Assembly (NCBI RefSeq): GCF_017353255.1
Contig: NZ_JAFMYU010000023.1
Span: 55,183-119,182, forward strand
DNA: 64,000 nucleotides
Source: Fibrella aquatilis
GTDB taxonomy: Bacteria > Bacteroidota > Bacteroidia > Cytophagales > Spirosomataceae
Reading direction: 5' to 3'
The translations under genes and the position numbers were made by a program. This document shows positions 54,681-64,000 of the stretch, piece after piece. Position 1 is the first letter of the stretch. Each line of letters begins with the position of its first letter. The notes beneath the pieces were generated by a model that worked only from the letters and a program-made list of their open reading frames with translations, was not told the DNA's origin and ran no database searches.

Positions 54681-54718
54681 AGCGTAGTAACCCCTTCAGC
54701 GGGTACTACGCTTTTTTT
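54681..54718 (+). terminator. Rho-independent terminator or attenuator
   Basis: AGCGTAGTAACCC (54681-54693) pairs, with one bulged A, with GGGTACTACGCT (54700-54711), followed by a run of seven T (54712-54718). It is 120 nt downstream of the ATP-grasp stop and 77 nt upstream of the adhesin ATG. Termination of the ATP-grasp transcript or attenuation of the adhesin transcript are both possible. Confidence 0.75.
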
Positions 54719-54795
54719 ATGTACCAACATAAGTGAAGTGTAGTGAAAAAAAGCGACCAACTGAAGATCTGATTGTCAACGCTTTACATCAACTT

Positions 54796-57700
54796 ATGAA
54801 ATTACGTCTACACACCTGCGCTACTCTTTTGCCCTGGCTGTTGAGCTTAGCCCTACTTTTTGGGCGCACAGAAGAGGCATTTGCCCAATTATCTGGCACG
54901 GTTTTTAGAGACTTCAGCGCCAACGGAACCCGCGAGGCACCCGGCGAGATTGGCGTAGGCGGCATTACCGTGACCGCTACCAGCATCAACGGTGTGGTCA
55001 CCACAACCACCACCAGTTCAGCCGTAGCCAGTCTGGGCAACTATAGCTTCACACCGGGCGGAACAGGGCCATTCCGCGTTGAGTTTTCGGGGCTACCTGC
55101 CGGTTACTTCCCCGGTCCGAAAGGCACAGGCAGCGGCACGTCGGTGCAGTTTGTTGCAGCTGGCTCTACCAACGTCAATCTGGGCATCAATTACCCAACC
55201 GATTACAGCCAGGCCAACCCGTTCTACCTCGTTCCGTGCTATGTGAACGGTGATCCGCTCAGCGCCACCGGCAATGCCGGGTCGCAGGGATCACTGGTGA
55301 CCCTTCCCTACAGTAGCACAGGCAATAACCCCAGCGAATTTGCCATAGCCACTGGCGCGCAGATTGGGGCTGTTTTTGGCGTAGCCTACCAGCGGACAGC
55401 CCGCCAGGCTTTTACCGCAGCCTTCGTAAAACGCCATTCGGGACTTGGGCCGAGCGGCGCGGGAGCTATCTACCTCACCAAAGCCACCGACGCTACCTTC
55501 ACCAATTTTACTTCGAGCCTGTTTACCACGCTGCCTATTGCCATACCTGTGGCTACCAACACCGCGCGGAGCCTTCCGGGGAGCACCACAGTGGTAAACC
55601 AGGACGCCACCGTATTCGACCAGGTAGGTAAAACCGGTCTGGGCGACATTGAACTGTCGGAAGACGGTACCACGCTGTATGCCGTTAACCTGTCGGACCA
55701 GAAGCTGTATCGCATTCCGATCAACAACGCTGGCACCAACAACCCCACGGCCAACACGGCGGGCATCACCAGTTTTAGCATTGGCACCGGCACGGGTTGC
55801 CGCACGGGCAGCGTATACCGACCATTTGCCCTAAAGACCTATCGGGGTAAGGTCTACGTGGGCGGTGTGTGCACCAACGAAAACGTACCCACCACAACGA
55901 CAACCAATTTCGGGCCGGGCGTGAACAACACAGCCAACCTGATCACCCGCGACACCACGGGCATGAAGGCCATTGTGTATGAGTTTAACCCGGCCAATAA
56001 CACGTTTGCCTCGGCCATTGCCTTTCCGCTCACATATCGAAAAGGCAACACCAACAATGATCAGGCGGGCGTAGAACGAGCCAACTATTGGCTTCCATGG
56101 ACCAGCGTGGTGCCCGGCAGTACGGCCGTGCCCAGCCGCTTTGCCCGGGGTGATTTACCCAACATCAGCTACCCCCAGCCGTGGCTGACAGGCATTGAAT
56201 TCGACGTAGACGGGTCGATGATTCTGAGCATCCGCGACCGCACCGGCGACCAGTTTGGCAACAACAACCTGGGGCCAAACAACACGACCACGCTCTACCG
56301 CGCCATTGCTCCGGGCGATATTCTGCGCGCCAGCAAGTGTACTCCTAACGCCCCGCTCTGGACGCTGGAAAGCAATGCGTCTGTTTGCAGCAGCACAGCC
56401 ACGGCAGGGGTAGGCAACGGACAGGGGCCGGGCGGCGGCGAATTTTATTATGGCGATGCTGTGGCCGTGCCCAATACTATTACGCCTTTCCACCTGGAAA
56501 TGGCTCAGGGTGGGTTGGCCTTGCTGCCAGGTAGTGGCTATGTGTCGTCGATTGTGATGGACCCCACCGACCAGATCGAAGCGGGGGGGATTCGGCGGTT
56601 CCGGAACAGCGATGGTTTTTCCGATGCGTCCACCAGCGTCCAGATCTACTACAGCGGCACTGGCGTGACCACCTACGGCAAAGCCAACGGCTTAGGTGAC
56701 ATTGAGTTAAGCAGCGACAATCCACCCATTGAAATTGGCAACCGTGTCTGGAACGATGGCGATGCCCAAAGCGCCGACGGTCTTCAGGGCGCTACTAATA
56801 CGTATATCAGCGGTGTCACGGTGACGCTCTACCTGAACGGGTCGCCGGTGGTGAGCACTACTACCAACGCAGCGGGCGAATACTATTTTAATAGCACCAA
56901 CGTACCGGGCGGCCTGCTACCCAATACGGCCTACGAGATCAGAATTCCGATGAACCAGTCGGGCCTGACCAATTTCATTCCCACCGTATATAATGCCGGC
57001 ACCAGCGACGCCATCGACAATGATGGCGTGCTGGTAAACGGTTTCACGGTCATTACGCTCACCACCGGTAATTACGGCGAAAACAACCACTCCTACGATT
57101 TCGGCTTTGTTACTTGCCCCACCATTACCAACCCGTCGGGAGGGGTGTCGGTCTGTTCGGGCACGTCGGTCAATTCGCTGAGTGTAGCGACCAATGCCAC
57201 GGGTACCAACACCATTCAGTTCGTGTATTTCACGACACCCCAGAGTGGTACGGCCATGTATAGCGGCGGCACGTCGCTGACCACAGCCACGCCCACGGGA
57301 GGTACGGCCGTTATCACCAACGTGGCGTTTCCGGCCAACACCACGGCTAGCCCAGTGGTCTATTATGTCTACGCCATCCTGACGCCCACCCCCGGCGCGG
57401 CAGACTGTCGGCCAGCGCAGCAGCTACTGGTTACGGTAAACCCAGCCGTTTCGGCCAGCATTGCAGCCAACCCCGGCCTGACCATCTGTAGCGGCAGCAG
57501 CACCACCCTCACGGCCACGGCCAGTGGCGGGGCAGGCTTTACCTACCGCTGGAGTACCGGTGCCACCACGGCCAGTATACCGGTAAGCCCCACCATTACA
57601 ACTACTTACGCAGTCACGGTTGCCAACAATACCAGTTGCTCGGCCATTGCCACGGCTACGGTGACGGTCAACCCCGCCCTAACGGCGCTGACGGCCAGCG

Positions 57701-60700
57701 CCAGCCCGACCACTATTTGCAACGGTGCCAGCAGCACCCTCACGGCTACGGCGTCGGGCGGTACGGGCATCACCTACGCTTGGAGCAACGGCATCACAAC
57801 CGCCACCCAGCCCGTTAGCCCTAGCGTGACCACGGTCTATACCGTTACGGCCACCAACAGCACCGGCTGCACCCGAACGGCATCGACCACGGTGACGGTG
57901 AACCCCGCCGTGACAGCGGTGGTTGCGGTTAGCCCCAGCGCCACTATTTGCGCTGGCACGAGCGCCACGCTGACGGCGTCGGGCGGTAACGCCTTCCGCT
58001 GGAGTACGGGAGCGACTTCGGCAGCCATTGTGGTCTCGCCCACCAGCACCACGGCCTACAGCGTGACGGTCGCCAACGCCAGCGGTTGTTCGGCTATTAC
58101 CCAGGCTACCATCACGGTGAACCCAGCGGTAACGGCTACACTGAGCAACACCACCATCTGCAATGGCACAGCGGCCACCCTAACGGCCACTGGGGGCAGT
58201 TCGTATACCCTGAGTACGGGCGCCGTGAATACCACGGGTATTTTTAACGTAACACCTTCAACTACAACCGCATACACGGTTACTGTCGTCAACGCCAGCG
58301 GATGCTCAGGGGTGGCTTCCGGTACGGTGACGGTGAACCCCGCCGTGACGGTTACGGTAGGTAGTGCCACAATTTGTAACGGCACGTCGGCGATATTAAC
58401 GGCCAATGCGAGTGGCGGTACGGGCTTCACCTATGCCTGGGCACCCGCCGGAACGGGCAGCACCCAGACGGTGACGGTATCGCCTGCGGCCAACACAACC
58501 TATTCGGTCACGGTAACGAATGGCAACGGCTGCTCGGCTATTGCCACGGCTACCGTGACGGTCAACCCCGCCGTGACGGCCACCATTACGGCCAGCCCCA
58601 GCAACACAATCTGTAACGGCACAACAGCCACGCTGACCGCCTCGGGCGGGACAGGTTTCCGCTGGTCGACGGGAGCGACTACGGCGGCTATTAACGTTAG
58701 TCCTACCAGCACCACGGCCTACTCAGTGACGGTGACCAACGGCAACGGCTGTTCGGCTATCGCCACTACCACGATCACGGTGAACCCCGCTGTAACCGTC
58801 ACCGTGGGCAGCGCCACGATCTGCAACGGCACCAGCGCTACCCTCACGGCCATTGCCAGTGGTGGGTCGGGCTTTGCGTATGTGTGGGCACCAGCGGGTA
58901 CGGGCAACACCCCAACCGTGACGGTTTCGCCCACGGCCACTACGACCTACTCTGTTACCGTGACCAACAGCAACGGTTGTTCGGCAGTGACCAGCGCCAC
59001 GGTGACGGTGAACCCCGCTGCTACGGCAGTCATCACGGCTAACCCCAGCAACGGGGCCATCTGCAACGGCACCTCGGCGACGCTGACGGCCTCAGGCGGG
59101 ACAGGTTTTCGTTGGAGTACAGGGGCGACATCGGCGGCTATTGTAGTAGCACCCACCAGCACCACCGCCTACTCGGTCACCGTCACCGATGCAAACGGTT
59201 GTTCGGCCACAACCCAGACTACCATCACAGTCAACCCCGCCGTGTCGGTAGCGGTGGGCAGCCAGACCATCTGCAACGGCACCACGGCCACGCTGTCGGC
59301 CACGGCGGGTGGCAGTACGGGCCTAACTTACAACTGGTTACCTGCCGGAACGGGCAACACCCAGACGGTGACGGTTTCGCCCACGGGCACCACCACGTAT
59401 ACGGCCGTAGTGACCAATAGCAATGGCTGTTCGGCCACCACAACGGCCACGGTGACGGTGAACCCAGCGGTAACGGCCACGGTGGCGGTGAGTCCGAGCA
59501 ACACCATCTGCCAGGGCACGTCGGCGACCCTGACGGCGGCGGGAGGTACAACCTACCGCTGGAGTACAGGGGCTACTACGGCGGCTATCAGCGTCACGCC
59601 CGCCAACAGCGCCATCTACAGCGTCACGGTCACCAACGGATTTGGCTGTTCAGCGGTGGCCAACAGCACCATCACGGTCAACCCCGCCGTGAACGCCAGC
59701 CTGAGCAATGCGGTGATCTGCAACGGCACCACGGCCAGCCTGACCGCCACGGGAGGCAGTGCCTATACGCTGAGCAACGGGGCCACCAACGCCACGGGCA
59801 TTTTTATCGTAAGCCCCACAACCACAACACCTTACACCGTAACCGTGACCAATGGTAACGGCTGTTCGGCCATCGCTACCGCTACGGTAACGGTGAACCC
59901 AGCGGTAACGGCGGTGGTGAGCGTTAGCCCCAGCAGCAGCATTTGTCTGGGCACGTCGGCCACGATTACGGCCACGGGTGGTTCGTTCTACCGCTTCAGC
60001 GATGGCACCACTATCACCAGCAACACGTCGGGTCAACTGGTAGTAACGCCCACCGCCGTGGGCAGCAACCCGTATGCTGTCACGGTTACGTCGGGGCAGA
60101 GTTGCAGCGCCACCGCCTCGGTCGTGATTACGGTCAATGCCCTGCCGCAGCCCAGCATTTTAGGTACGTCGACGATCTGCGCGGGCGGCCCCATCTCGCT
60201 CACGGCCACCCCCACCACGGGGCTTACCTACGCCTGGACAGGGCCGGGCGGTAACCTGGGCAGTAGCAACCCGCTTATCATTCCCAACAGCACCACCGCC
60301 AACTCAGGTACGTATCAGGTGCGGGTAACGGATGCCAACGGCTGCACTGCCACGGCCAGCCGCAACGTGACGGTGAAGCCATCGCCCACGGTGCAGATCC
60401 TGAACACCAGCATCACCTGCGCCAACAACCAGCCCGCCGTAGCCATTGCCACGCAGGTAACAGGCGGCACCCCTCCCGTAAGCTACGCCTGGTACCGGTC
60501 GGGGGCCGCGGGGGTGATTTCGACAAGCGCCAACCCGTCGTTCTCAACACCTGATACCTACAGCGTGATCGTGACCGACGCCAACGGCTGCATCAGCAAT
60601 ACGGCTTCGGTGACGGTGGTAACGCCCAACCCGCTGGCGGTGAACATCCAGACCAGTAACCCACTCTGTTTCAGCGCGCAAGGCCAGATTACAGCCACCA

Positions 60701-62448
60701 CTAGTGGTGGCACAGGACCTTATTCCGTGAATTACTACAACGCGGGTGGCCTGCTTTCGTCGACCACAACAACCGGCACCAGCACCCTGCAAACGGGTGC
60801 TGGCAGCTACACCATTACGGTTACCGACGCCAACGGTTGTTCGCTCACCCAGACGGCCACGCTCACCCAACCCCCGCTGCTGTCGGTCTCGCTCACCAGC
60901 GGCGGACCTGTCTGCGCCGGGCAGAATACGGGCACCATCAGCAGTTCGGTAGCAGGAGGCACCCCATCCTACACCTACGTCTGGACGGGTCCGGTGGCCA
61001 ACGGGGCTACCGCGCCCAACCTGACGGGTCTTTCGGGCGGTACTTATTCGGTAGTTGTGACCGATGCCAACGGCTGCACCGCCACCCGTGGTATCACGAT
61101 CCAGACCAACCCGCTGCCCGCCGCGCCCTCGTTTACGGCGACCCAACCTACCTGCGTCACCACCACGGGCACAATCCGAATACTGACACCAGCTACGGGC
61201 GTGACCTACAGTTTCGACAACGGGCAATCGTACCAGGCGTCGGCCACGCTCAGCGGACTGGCACCGGGCGTGTATCGGCTGCGGGTGAAAGACAATACCA
61301 CTGGCTGCGAATCGACGGTGACGAGCGCCACGGTCAATGCCATACCAACAGCGCCAACCGCCTCAATAGCAGGCAGTACGGCCTATTGCGAAGGCTTCCC
61401 CATTTCGCTCACAGCCAGCCCCGCCACGGGCGTTACCTACGCCTGGACGGGTCCCAGTGGTAATTTGGGCAGCAGTAACCCGCTCGTGATTCCCAATGCG
61501 ACACCGGCCAACTCGGGTACGTATCGCGTGACGGTGACGGACGTAAACGGCTGTACGGCCACCGCCAGCAGCGTCATTACAGTCAACCCCGCCATCGTAG
61601 CCACGGTCAATAATGCCACGCTCACCTGCCAAAACCCCACGGCCACGCTTACGGTGAGCAGCAGCCAGCTAAACCTGAGCTACAGCTGGCGCGGGCCGGG
61701 CGGCTTCACGGCCATTACCCAGAGCGTAACGGTCGGTGTGGTGGGTACCTATACGGTGGTGACCACCAGCACGCAATCGGGCTGTTCAGCCACGGCCACC
61801 GCCACCGTGTCGCAGGACGTTAGCCTGCCCGTAACCACGCTGACGAGTGCCACGCTCACCTGCCAGAACAACTACGCCGCTGTAACCCTAACGGCCACCG
61901 GCACCCCTGCCAACACCACCTATCAGTGGACGGGACCAGCTGGCTTTGCGGTCAATGCAGCCAGCATCAGTACCACCATTCCAGGCACTTACACGGTCGT
62001 CTCGACCAATCCGCAGACGGGTTGTAGCACCACGCTCACCACCACCGTGGCGCAGGATGGCGGCGTACAGGCCACGCTTACACAGAGCAACTGCCTGAAT
62101 AACAGCACCAATGCCGTAGTCGCCGATGACTATTTCACGGTCACGGTCCAGGCCACCAACACCGGCAACGTGGGTACGTATGAAGTCGTGCTGGGTGCCA
62201 ATGCCAACGGTACGGGCGGCACGGTACTTAACCCCGGCGGCACGGCCTTCGGCACGGCGGTTACGGTGGGTGGCGTAGGGCAGGGTAATGCCAAAGGCTT
62301 CCGCGCCGACGGTACCACCACCTACCCCATCCTGATCAGGCAGGTGGGCCAGACCAACTGCCGGGTCTTCCGCCTCACGGGTACCGTGGCGCCCTGTTCA
62401 TCCTGCTTCCCCATCCCCTGCCAACCAACTAGTCTTCGTAAACAATAA
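54796..62448 (+). CDS. Giant surface protein with SdrD-B-like domains and tandem Ig/PKD-like repeats
   Basis: 2550 residues from ATG 54796; a GTG at 54733 would only add an unhydrophobic tail ahead of the signal peptide (LLPWLLSLALLFG ... EEAFAQ). Domains: SdrD-B-like (about 33-150, LSGTVFRDFSANGTREAPGE), a long propeller-like region to about 640 (GLGDIELSEDGTTLYAVNLS), a second SdrD-B-like domain (about 646-772, IGNRVWNDGDAQSADGLQGA), then about twenty Ig/PKD-like repeats to about 2420, including SprB-like units near 2000-2100 (TITVTDANGCSLTQTATLTQ). The C-terminus (CSSCFPIPCQPTSLRKQ) does not look like a standard T9SS sorting domain. Likely adhesion or gliding-related surface protein; a similar gene follows after 31 nt. 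Confidence 0.87.
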   Translation: MKLRLHTCATLLPWLLSLALLFGRTEEAFAQLSGTVFRDFSANGTREAPGEIGVGGITVTATSINGVVTTTTTSSAVASLGNYSFTPGGTGPFRVEFSGLPAGYFPGPKGTGSGTSVQFVAAGSTNVNLGINYPTDYSQANPFYLVPCYVNGDPLSATGNAGSQGSLVTLPYSSTGNNPSEFAIATGAQIGAVFGVAYQRTARQAFTAAFVKRHSGLGPSGAGAIYLTKATDATFTNFTSSLFTTLPIAIPVATNTARSLPGSTTVVNQDATVFDQVGKTGLGDIELSEDGTTLYAVNLSDQKLYRIPINNAGTNNPTANTAGITSFSIGTGTGCRTGSVYRPFALKTYRGKVYVGGVCTNENVPTTTTTNFGPGVNNTANLITRDTTGMKAIVYEFNPANNTFASAIAFPLTYRKGNTNNDQAGVERANYWLPWTSVVPGSTAVPSRFARGDLPNISYPQPWLTGIEFDVDGSMILSIRDRTGDQFGNNNLGPNNTTTLYRAIAPGDILRASKCTPNAPLWTLESNASVCSSTATAGVGNGQGPGGGEFYYGDAVAVPNTITPFHLEMAQGGLALLPGSGYVSSIVMDPTDQIEAGGIRRFRNSDGFSDASTSVQIYYSGTGVTTYGKANGLGDIELSSDNPPIEIGNRVWNDGDAQSADGLQGATNTYISGVTVTLYLNGSPVVSTTTNAAGEYYFNSTNVPGGLLPNTAYEIRIPMNQSGLTNFIPTVYNAGTSDAIDNDGVLVNGFTVITLTTGNYGENNHSYDFGFVTCPTITNPSGGVSVCSGTSVNSLSVATNATGTNTIQFVYFTTPQSGTAMYSGGTSLTTATPTGGTAVITNVAFPANTTASPVVYYVYAILTPTPGAADCRPAQQLLVTVNPAVSASIAANPGLTICSGSSTTLTATASGGAGFTYRWSTGATTASIPVSPTITTTYAVTVANNTSCSAIATATVTVNPALTALTASASPTTICNGASSTLTATASGGTGITYAWSNGITTATQPVSPSVTTVYTVTATNSTGCTRTASTTVTVNPAVTAVVAVSPSATICAGTSATLTASGGNAFRWSTGATSAAIVVSPTSTTAYSVTVANASGCSAITQATITVNPAVTATLSNTTICNGTAATLTATGGSSYTLSTGAVNTTGIFNVTPSTTTAYTVTVVNASGCSGVASGTVTVNPAVTVTVGSATICNGTSAILTANASGGTGFTYAWAPAGTGSTQTVTVSPAANTTYSVTVTNGNGCSAIATATVTVNPAVTATITASPSNTICNGTTATLTASGGTGFRWSTGATTAAINVSPTSTTAYSVTVTNGNGCSAIATTTITVNPAVTVTVGSATICNGTSATLTAIASGGSGFAYVWAPAGTGNTPTVTVSPTATTTYSVTVTNSNGCSAVTSATVTVNPAATAVITANPSNGAICNGTSATLTASGGTGFRWSTGATSAAIVVAPTSTTAYSVTVTDANGCSATTQTTITVNPAVSVAVGSQTICNGTTATLSATAGGSTGLTYNWLPAGTGNTQTVTVSPTGTTTYTAVVTNSNGCSATTTATVTVNPAVTATVAVSPSNTICQGTSATLTAAGGTTYRWSTGATTAAISVTPANSAIYSVTVTNGFGCSAVANSTITVNPAVNASLSNAVICNGTTASLTATGGSAYTLSNGATNATGIFIVSPTTTTPYTVTVTNGNGCSAIATATVTVNPAVTAVVSVSPSSSICLGTSATITATGGSFYRFSDGTTITSNTSGQLVVTPTAVGSNPYAVTVTSGQSCSATASVVITVNALPQPSILGTSTICAGGPISLTATPTTGLTYAWTGPGGNLGSSNPLIIPNSTTANSGTYQVRVTDANGCTATASRNVTVKPSPTVQILNTSITCANNQPAVAIATQVTGGTPPVSYAWYRSGAAGVISTSANPSFSTPDTYSVIVTDANGCISNTASVTVVTPNPLAVNIQTSNPLCFSAQGQITATTSGGTGPYSVNYYNAGGLLSSTTTTGTSTLQTGAGSYTITVTDANGCSLTQTATLTQPPLLSVSLTSGGPVCAGQNTGTISSSVAGGTPSYTYVWTGPVANGATAPNLTGLSGGTYSVVVTDANGCTATRGITIQTNPLPAAPSFTATQPTCVTTTGTIRILTPATGVTYSFDNGQSYQASATLSGLAPGVYRLRVKDNTTGCESTVTSATVNAIPTAPTASIAGSTAYCEGFPISLTASPATGVTYAWTGPSGNLGSSNPLVIPNATPANSGTYRVTVTDVNGCTATASSVITVNPAIVATVNNATLTCQNPTATLTVSSSQLNLSYSWRGPGGFTAITQSVTVGVVGTYTVVTTSTQSGCSATATATVSQDVSLPVTTLTSATLTCQNNYAAVTLTATGTPANTTYQWTGPAGFAVNAASISTTIPGTYTVVSTNPQTGCSTTLTTTVAQDGGVQATLTQSNCLNNSTNAVVADDYFTVTVQATNTGNVGTYEVVLGANANGTGGTVLNPGGTAFGTAVTVGGVGQGNAKGFRADGTTTYPILIRQVGQTNCRVFRLTGTVAPCSSCFPIPCQPTSLRKQ
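57451..60144 (+). repeat. Twelve tandem about 224-bp Ig/PKD-like coding repeats
   Basis: Each unit carries TICNGT-type cores and ends with a TVTVNPAV-type linker (GTGACGGTGAACCCCGCCGT and near copies at DNA level). Three unit types alternate: RWSTGAT (units 1, 3, 6, 8, 10), TYAW/APAGTGNTQ-type (units 2, 5, 7, 9) and YTLSTGAVNTTGIF-type (units 4 and 11); the last unit is divergent. In-frame unit gain or loss by recombination is expected. Later repeats to about 62060 are more divergent. Confidence 0.9.
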
Positions 62449-62479
62449 TCTCTTTTCCAATTTAAAACCGCTTGATTCC

Positions 62480-64000
62480 ATGAAAAACGCTACCTCCTTT
62501 TCGAGTTGGCCCCGCTGCCTATTGACCCTGCTGGGTCTGCTAGGCCTCTGTACCGGCACGTTTGCTGCCTCGCCCCGCCCGCCAGCCCTGTTGGCGGGTC
62601 CCACGCCCGTGGGTAACTACGTCTTCCTCGACGCTAACCAGAACAACGTCTTCGACGCCGCCGAAAACGGTATTCCGAGTGTGCGGGTTTGCCTCTACAC
62701 CAGCGATGGCGTACTGCGCGAAACAGCCACCACCACGCCGACCGGTCTGTTCTCCTTCACGACTACCATTCAGCCCAACACTAGCTACGACATCCGGATC
62801 AAGGCCGCCGATGCCCCCGCCAACCGCCGCCTTGTTGTGGCCCGGCAGGGTGGCGACCCCACCGCCGACAGTGATGCCACCCTGGTAGGCAACACGGCCG
62901 TGATTGTGGTGCAGAGTACCCCCACCGGCACCCTACCCACCGCACTTGGTTTCGGCTACGCCGCCGGTGACCCCGACCTGATTCTGACCAAAACCAGCGA
63001 CAGCTTCTCGGTAGCACGGGGCGGCACGGCCACCTTTACCCTCAGCGTTTCGAACGTAGGCGGCAGCACGGCCACGGGCGTCATCGTCCGCGATACGCTC
63101 GATACGGGCATGGGCTACGTGTCGTCGTCGCCGGCGGCTACTACGGCACTTTTAGGCTCCGGGAAAGTACAGGTTACCTGGAACACGGGTACCCTCTCGG
63201 CCAGCGCCTCCGCCACGTATACCCTGACCGTCAGTGCATTAGCTGATGGCGTTCTGACCAACACGGCGGGCGTAACAGCCACCTCGGCCGATGGCACGCC
63301 GCGCAACAACCTCGCCAGTGCCAGCTTCTCGGTACCTGCCAAACTTTGTCAGGGCGGTGCTTATGTAACATCCCTGGCTCCCAACCTCACCAATGTAGAA
63401 TGGTTCAGAGCTGGCGCTTCCGTTGGTACCGGCAACAGCCTCACCATCGTTACGTCGGGGGCGTATAGCTATACCGCCTTCGCAGTTGGGTCCGACTGTC
63501 AGGTCAGCAGTTGTAGCCCGCTCATCATCTACGACGGCGCTGTTCCCAACCTGACGCTGGCCAGTTCAGCATCAGCCATTTGCGCAGGGCAATCGTCGGT
63601 GCTGTCGGTGAGCAACTGTACGGGTACGGTACTCTGGAACACCGGCGCAACTACCACCAGCATTACGGTATCGCCCACGGTAACCACGGGCTACTCGGCG
63701 ACCTGTACGCCAACCGCCGCCGACGCCTGCCCATCGTCTGTTTCAGCAACGGTGACGGTGAACCCATCGGTTACGGCCACGCTTAGCAGCGCCACTATTT
63801 GTAACGGCCTCGTAGCCACGATCACGGCCACCGGCGGTACGTCTTACACCCTGAGCGATGGCCAGGTCAACACAACGGGTATATTCAGCGTGTCGCCTGC
63901 CCTTACAACGGCGTATAGCGTCACGGTAGCCAACAGCAGTGGCTGTACCAGTTTGGCCTCTGGCACGGTGACGGTGAACCCATCGGTTACGGCCACGCTT
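62480..64000 (+). CDS. Surface repeat protein, N-terminal part (3' end outside window)
   Basis: Reading from ATG 62480 stays open to the window end (507 codons seen). Signal peptide about 1-31 (CLLTLLGLLGLCTGTFAA). An SdrD-B-like domain (about 45-150, VGNYVFLDANQNNVFDAAEN) is followed by a DUF11-like domain (about 175-275, GGTATFTLSVSNVGGSTATG, RDTLDTGMGYVSSSP), then Ig/PKD-like repeats (ICAGQSSVLSVSNC; TICNGLVATITATGGTSYTL; linker TVTVNPSVTATL). The repeats closely match the YTLSTGAVNTTGIF-type units of the preceding gene. It starts 31 nt after that gene, so co-transcription is likely. Probable surface adhesin; whether it ends in a sorting domain cannot be seen. Confidence 0.87.
   Translation, partial: MKNATSFSSWPRCLLTLLGLLGLCTGTFAASPRPPALLAGPTPVGNYVFLDANQNNVFDAAENGIPSVRVCLYTSDGVLRETATTTPTGLFSFTTTIQPNTSYDIRIKAADAPANRRLVVARQGGDPTADSDATLVGNTAVIVVQSTPTGTLPTALGFGYAAGDPDLILTKTSDSFSVARGGTATFTLSVSNVGGSTATGVIVRDTLDTGMGYVSSSPAATTALLGSGKVQVTWNTGTLSASASATYTLTVSALADGVLTNTAGVTATSADGTPRNNLASASFSVPAKLCQGGAYVTSLAPNLTNVEWFRAGASVGTGNSLTIVTSGAYSYTAFAVGSDCQVSSCSPLIIYDGAVPNLTLASSASAICAGQSSVLSVSNCTGTVLWNTGATTTSITVSPTVTTGYSATCTPTAADACPSSVSATVTVNPSVTATLSSATICNGLVATITATGGTSYTLSDGQVNTTGIFSVSPALTTAYSVTVANSSGCTSLASGTVTVNPSVTATL
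63774..64000 (+). repeat. Ig/PKD-like repeat unit continuing past window end
   Basis: A unit of about 216 bp starts at 63774 (TATLSSATICNG) and the next begins at about 63990 with the same bases (CATCGGTTACGGCCACGCTT both times). The unit type matches those at about 58132 and 59692 in the preceding gene. Confidence 0.75.

Noticed and set aside
57451..60144. Regular repeats considered as a CRISPR array or other noncoding repeat
   Set aside because: Unit length about 224 bp, continuous open frame, no short spacers, no cas genes.
60544..61227. 227-codon - strand frame in the adhesin
   Set aside because: Arises from low-complexity Thr/Ala/Gly codons of the repeats on the other strand.
1..64000. 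Insertion sequences, phage genes, tRNA and rRNA genes
   Set aside because: No transposase or integrase motif, no cloverleaf with a CCA-type end, and no conserved rRNA stretch was recognised by eye; a covariance-model scan would be needed to exclude small RNAs.

Overview
The window (64 kb, about 60% GC by eye) looks like chromosomal DNA of a free-living Bacteroidota, most like Cytophagales/Spirosomaceae. The marks are SusC/SusD pairs, an ECF-sigma/FecR/STN-receptor cascade, a hybrid two-component regulator, a type IX secretion sorting domain, PVC-type propeller/HEAT proteins, DUF1501/DUF1800 partners and large SdrD/Ig-like repeat adhesins. Taxonomy is inferred from gene content only. No tRNA, rRNA, transposase, phage gene or CRISPR array was seen.

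Layout. (1) 1-11.6 kb, + strand: end of an ECF sigma factor, FecR anti-sigma, STN-containing SusC, SusD, a VCBS/ASPIC protein and a GH29 alpha-L-fucosidase; one operon-like polysaccharide-utilisation unit controlled by cell-surface signalling. (2) 11.8-14.7 kb: alpha/beta hydrolase, NmrA-like oxidoreductase and an AT-richer, frameshifted AraC regulator; an island unlike its neighbours. (3) 14.9-21.4 kb, - strand: operon of a T9SS-sorted protein, a DUF1800 protein and a DUF1501 protein. (4) 21.8-31.6 kb: a hydroxypyruvate-isomerase-like enzyme and a PVC-type cytochrome c protein on -, divergent from a GH30 lipoprotein and a large SGNH/propeller/HEAT/cupredoxin protein on +. (5) 31.6-36.5 kb, - strand: GH30-ankyrin fusion, GH28, and the eroded remains of another large glycoside-hydrolase-like gene. 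(6) 36.6-47.8 kb, + strand: second SusC/SusD pair, a possible 34-residue membrane peptide, GntR-type regulator with sugar-sensor domain, second VCBS/ASPIC protein, second GH28-like enzyme. (7) 47.9-54.6 kb: hybrid two-component system, family 2 glycosyltransferase (-), ATP-grasp protein (+). (8) 54.8-64 kb: two tandem repeat-rich surface proteins, the second cut by the window end.

Together regions 1 and 4-7 read as machinery for binding, importing and degrading a plant- or algal-type polysaccharide (fucose, galacturonate-type and beta-glycan linkages are the likely targets), with four regulator types within 52 kb. Regions 4-5 add less usual parts: a cytochrome c protein and an azurin-type copper domain on related propeller/HEAT scaffolds flanking a GH30 gene, and a GH30 enzyme fused to ankyrin repeats.

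Unexplained DNA structure: three copies of a four-G-tract 20-mer, two of them directly upstream of the two GH30 genes; two very long perfect inverted repeats (35-bp and 46-bp arms); a dyad next to the second susC start that shares a half-site with the DNA upstream of the GntR gene; and a compound hairpin between fecR and the first susC. These are the main targets for a second look.
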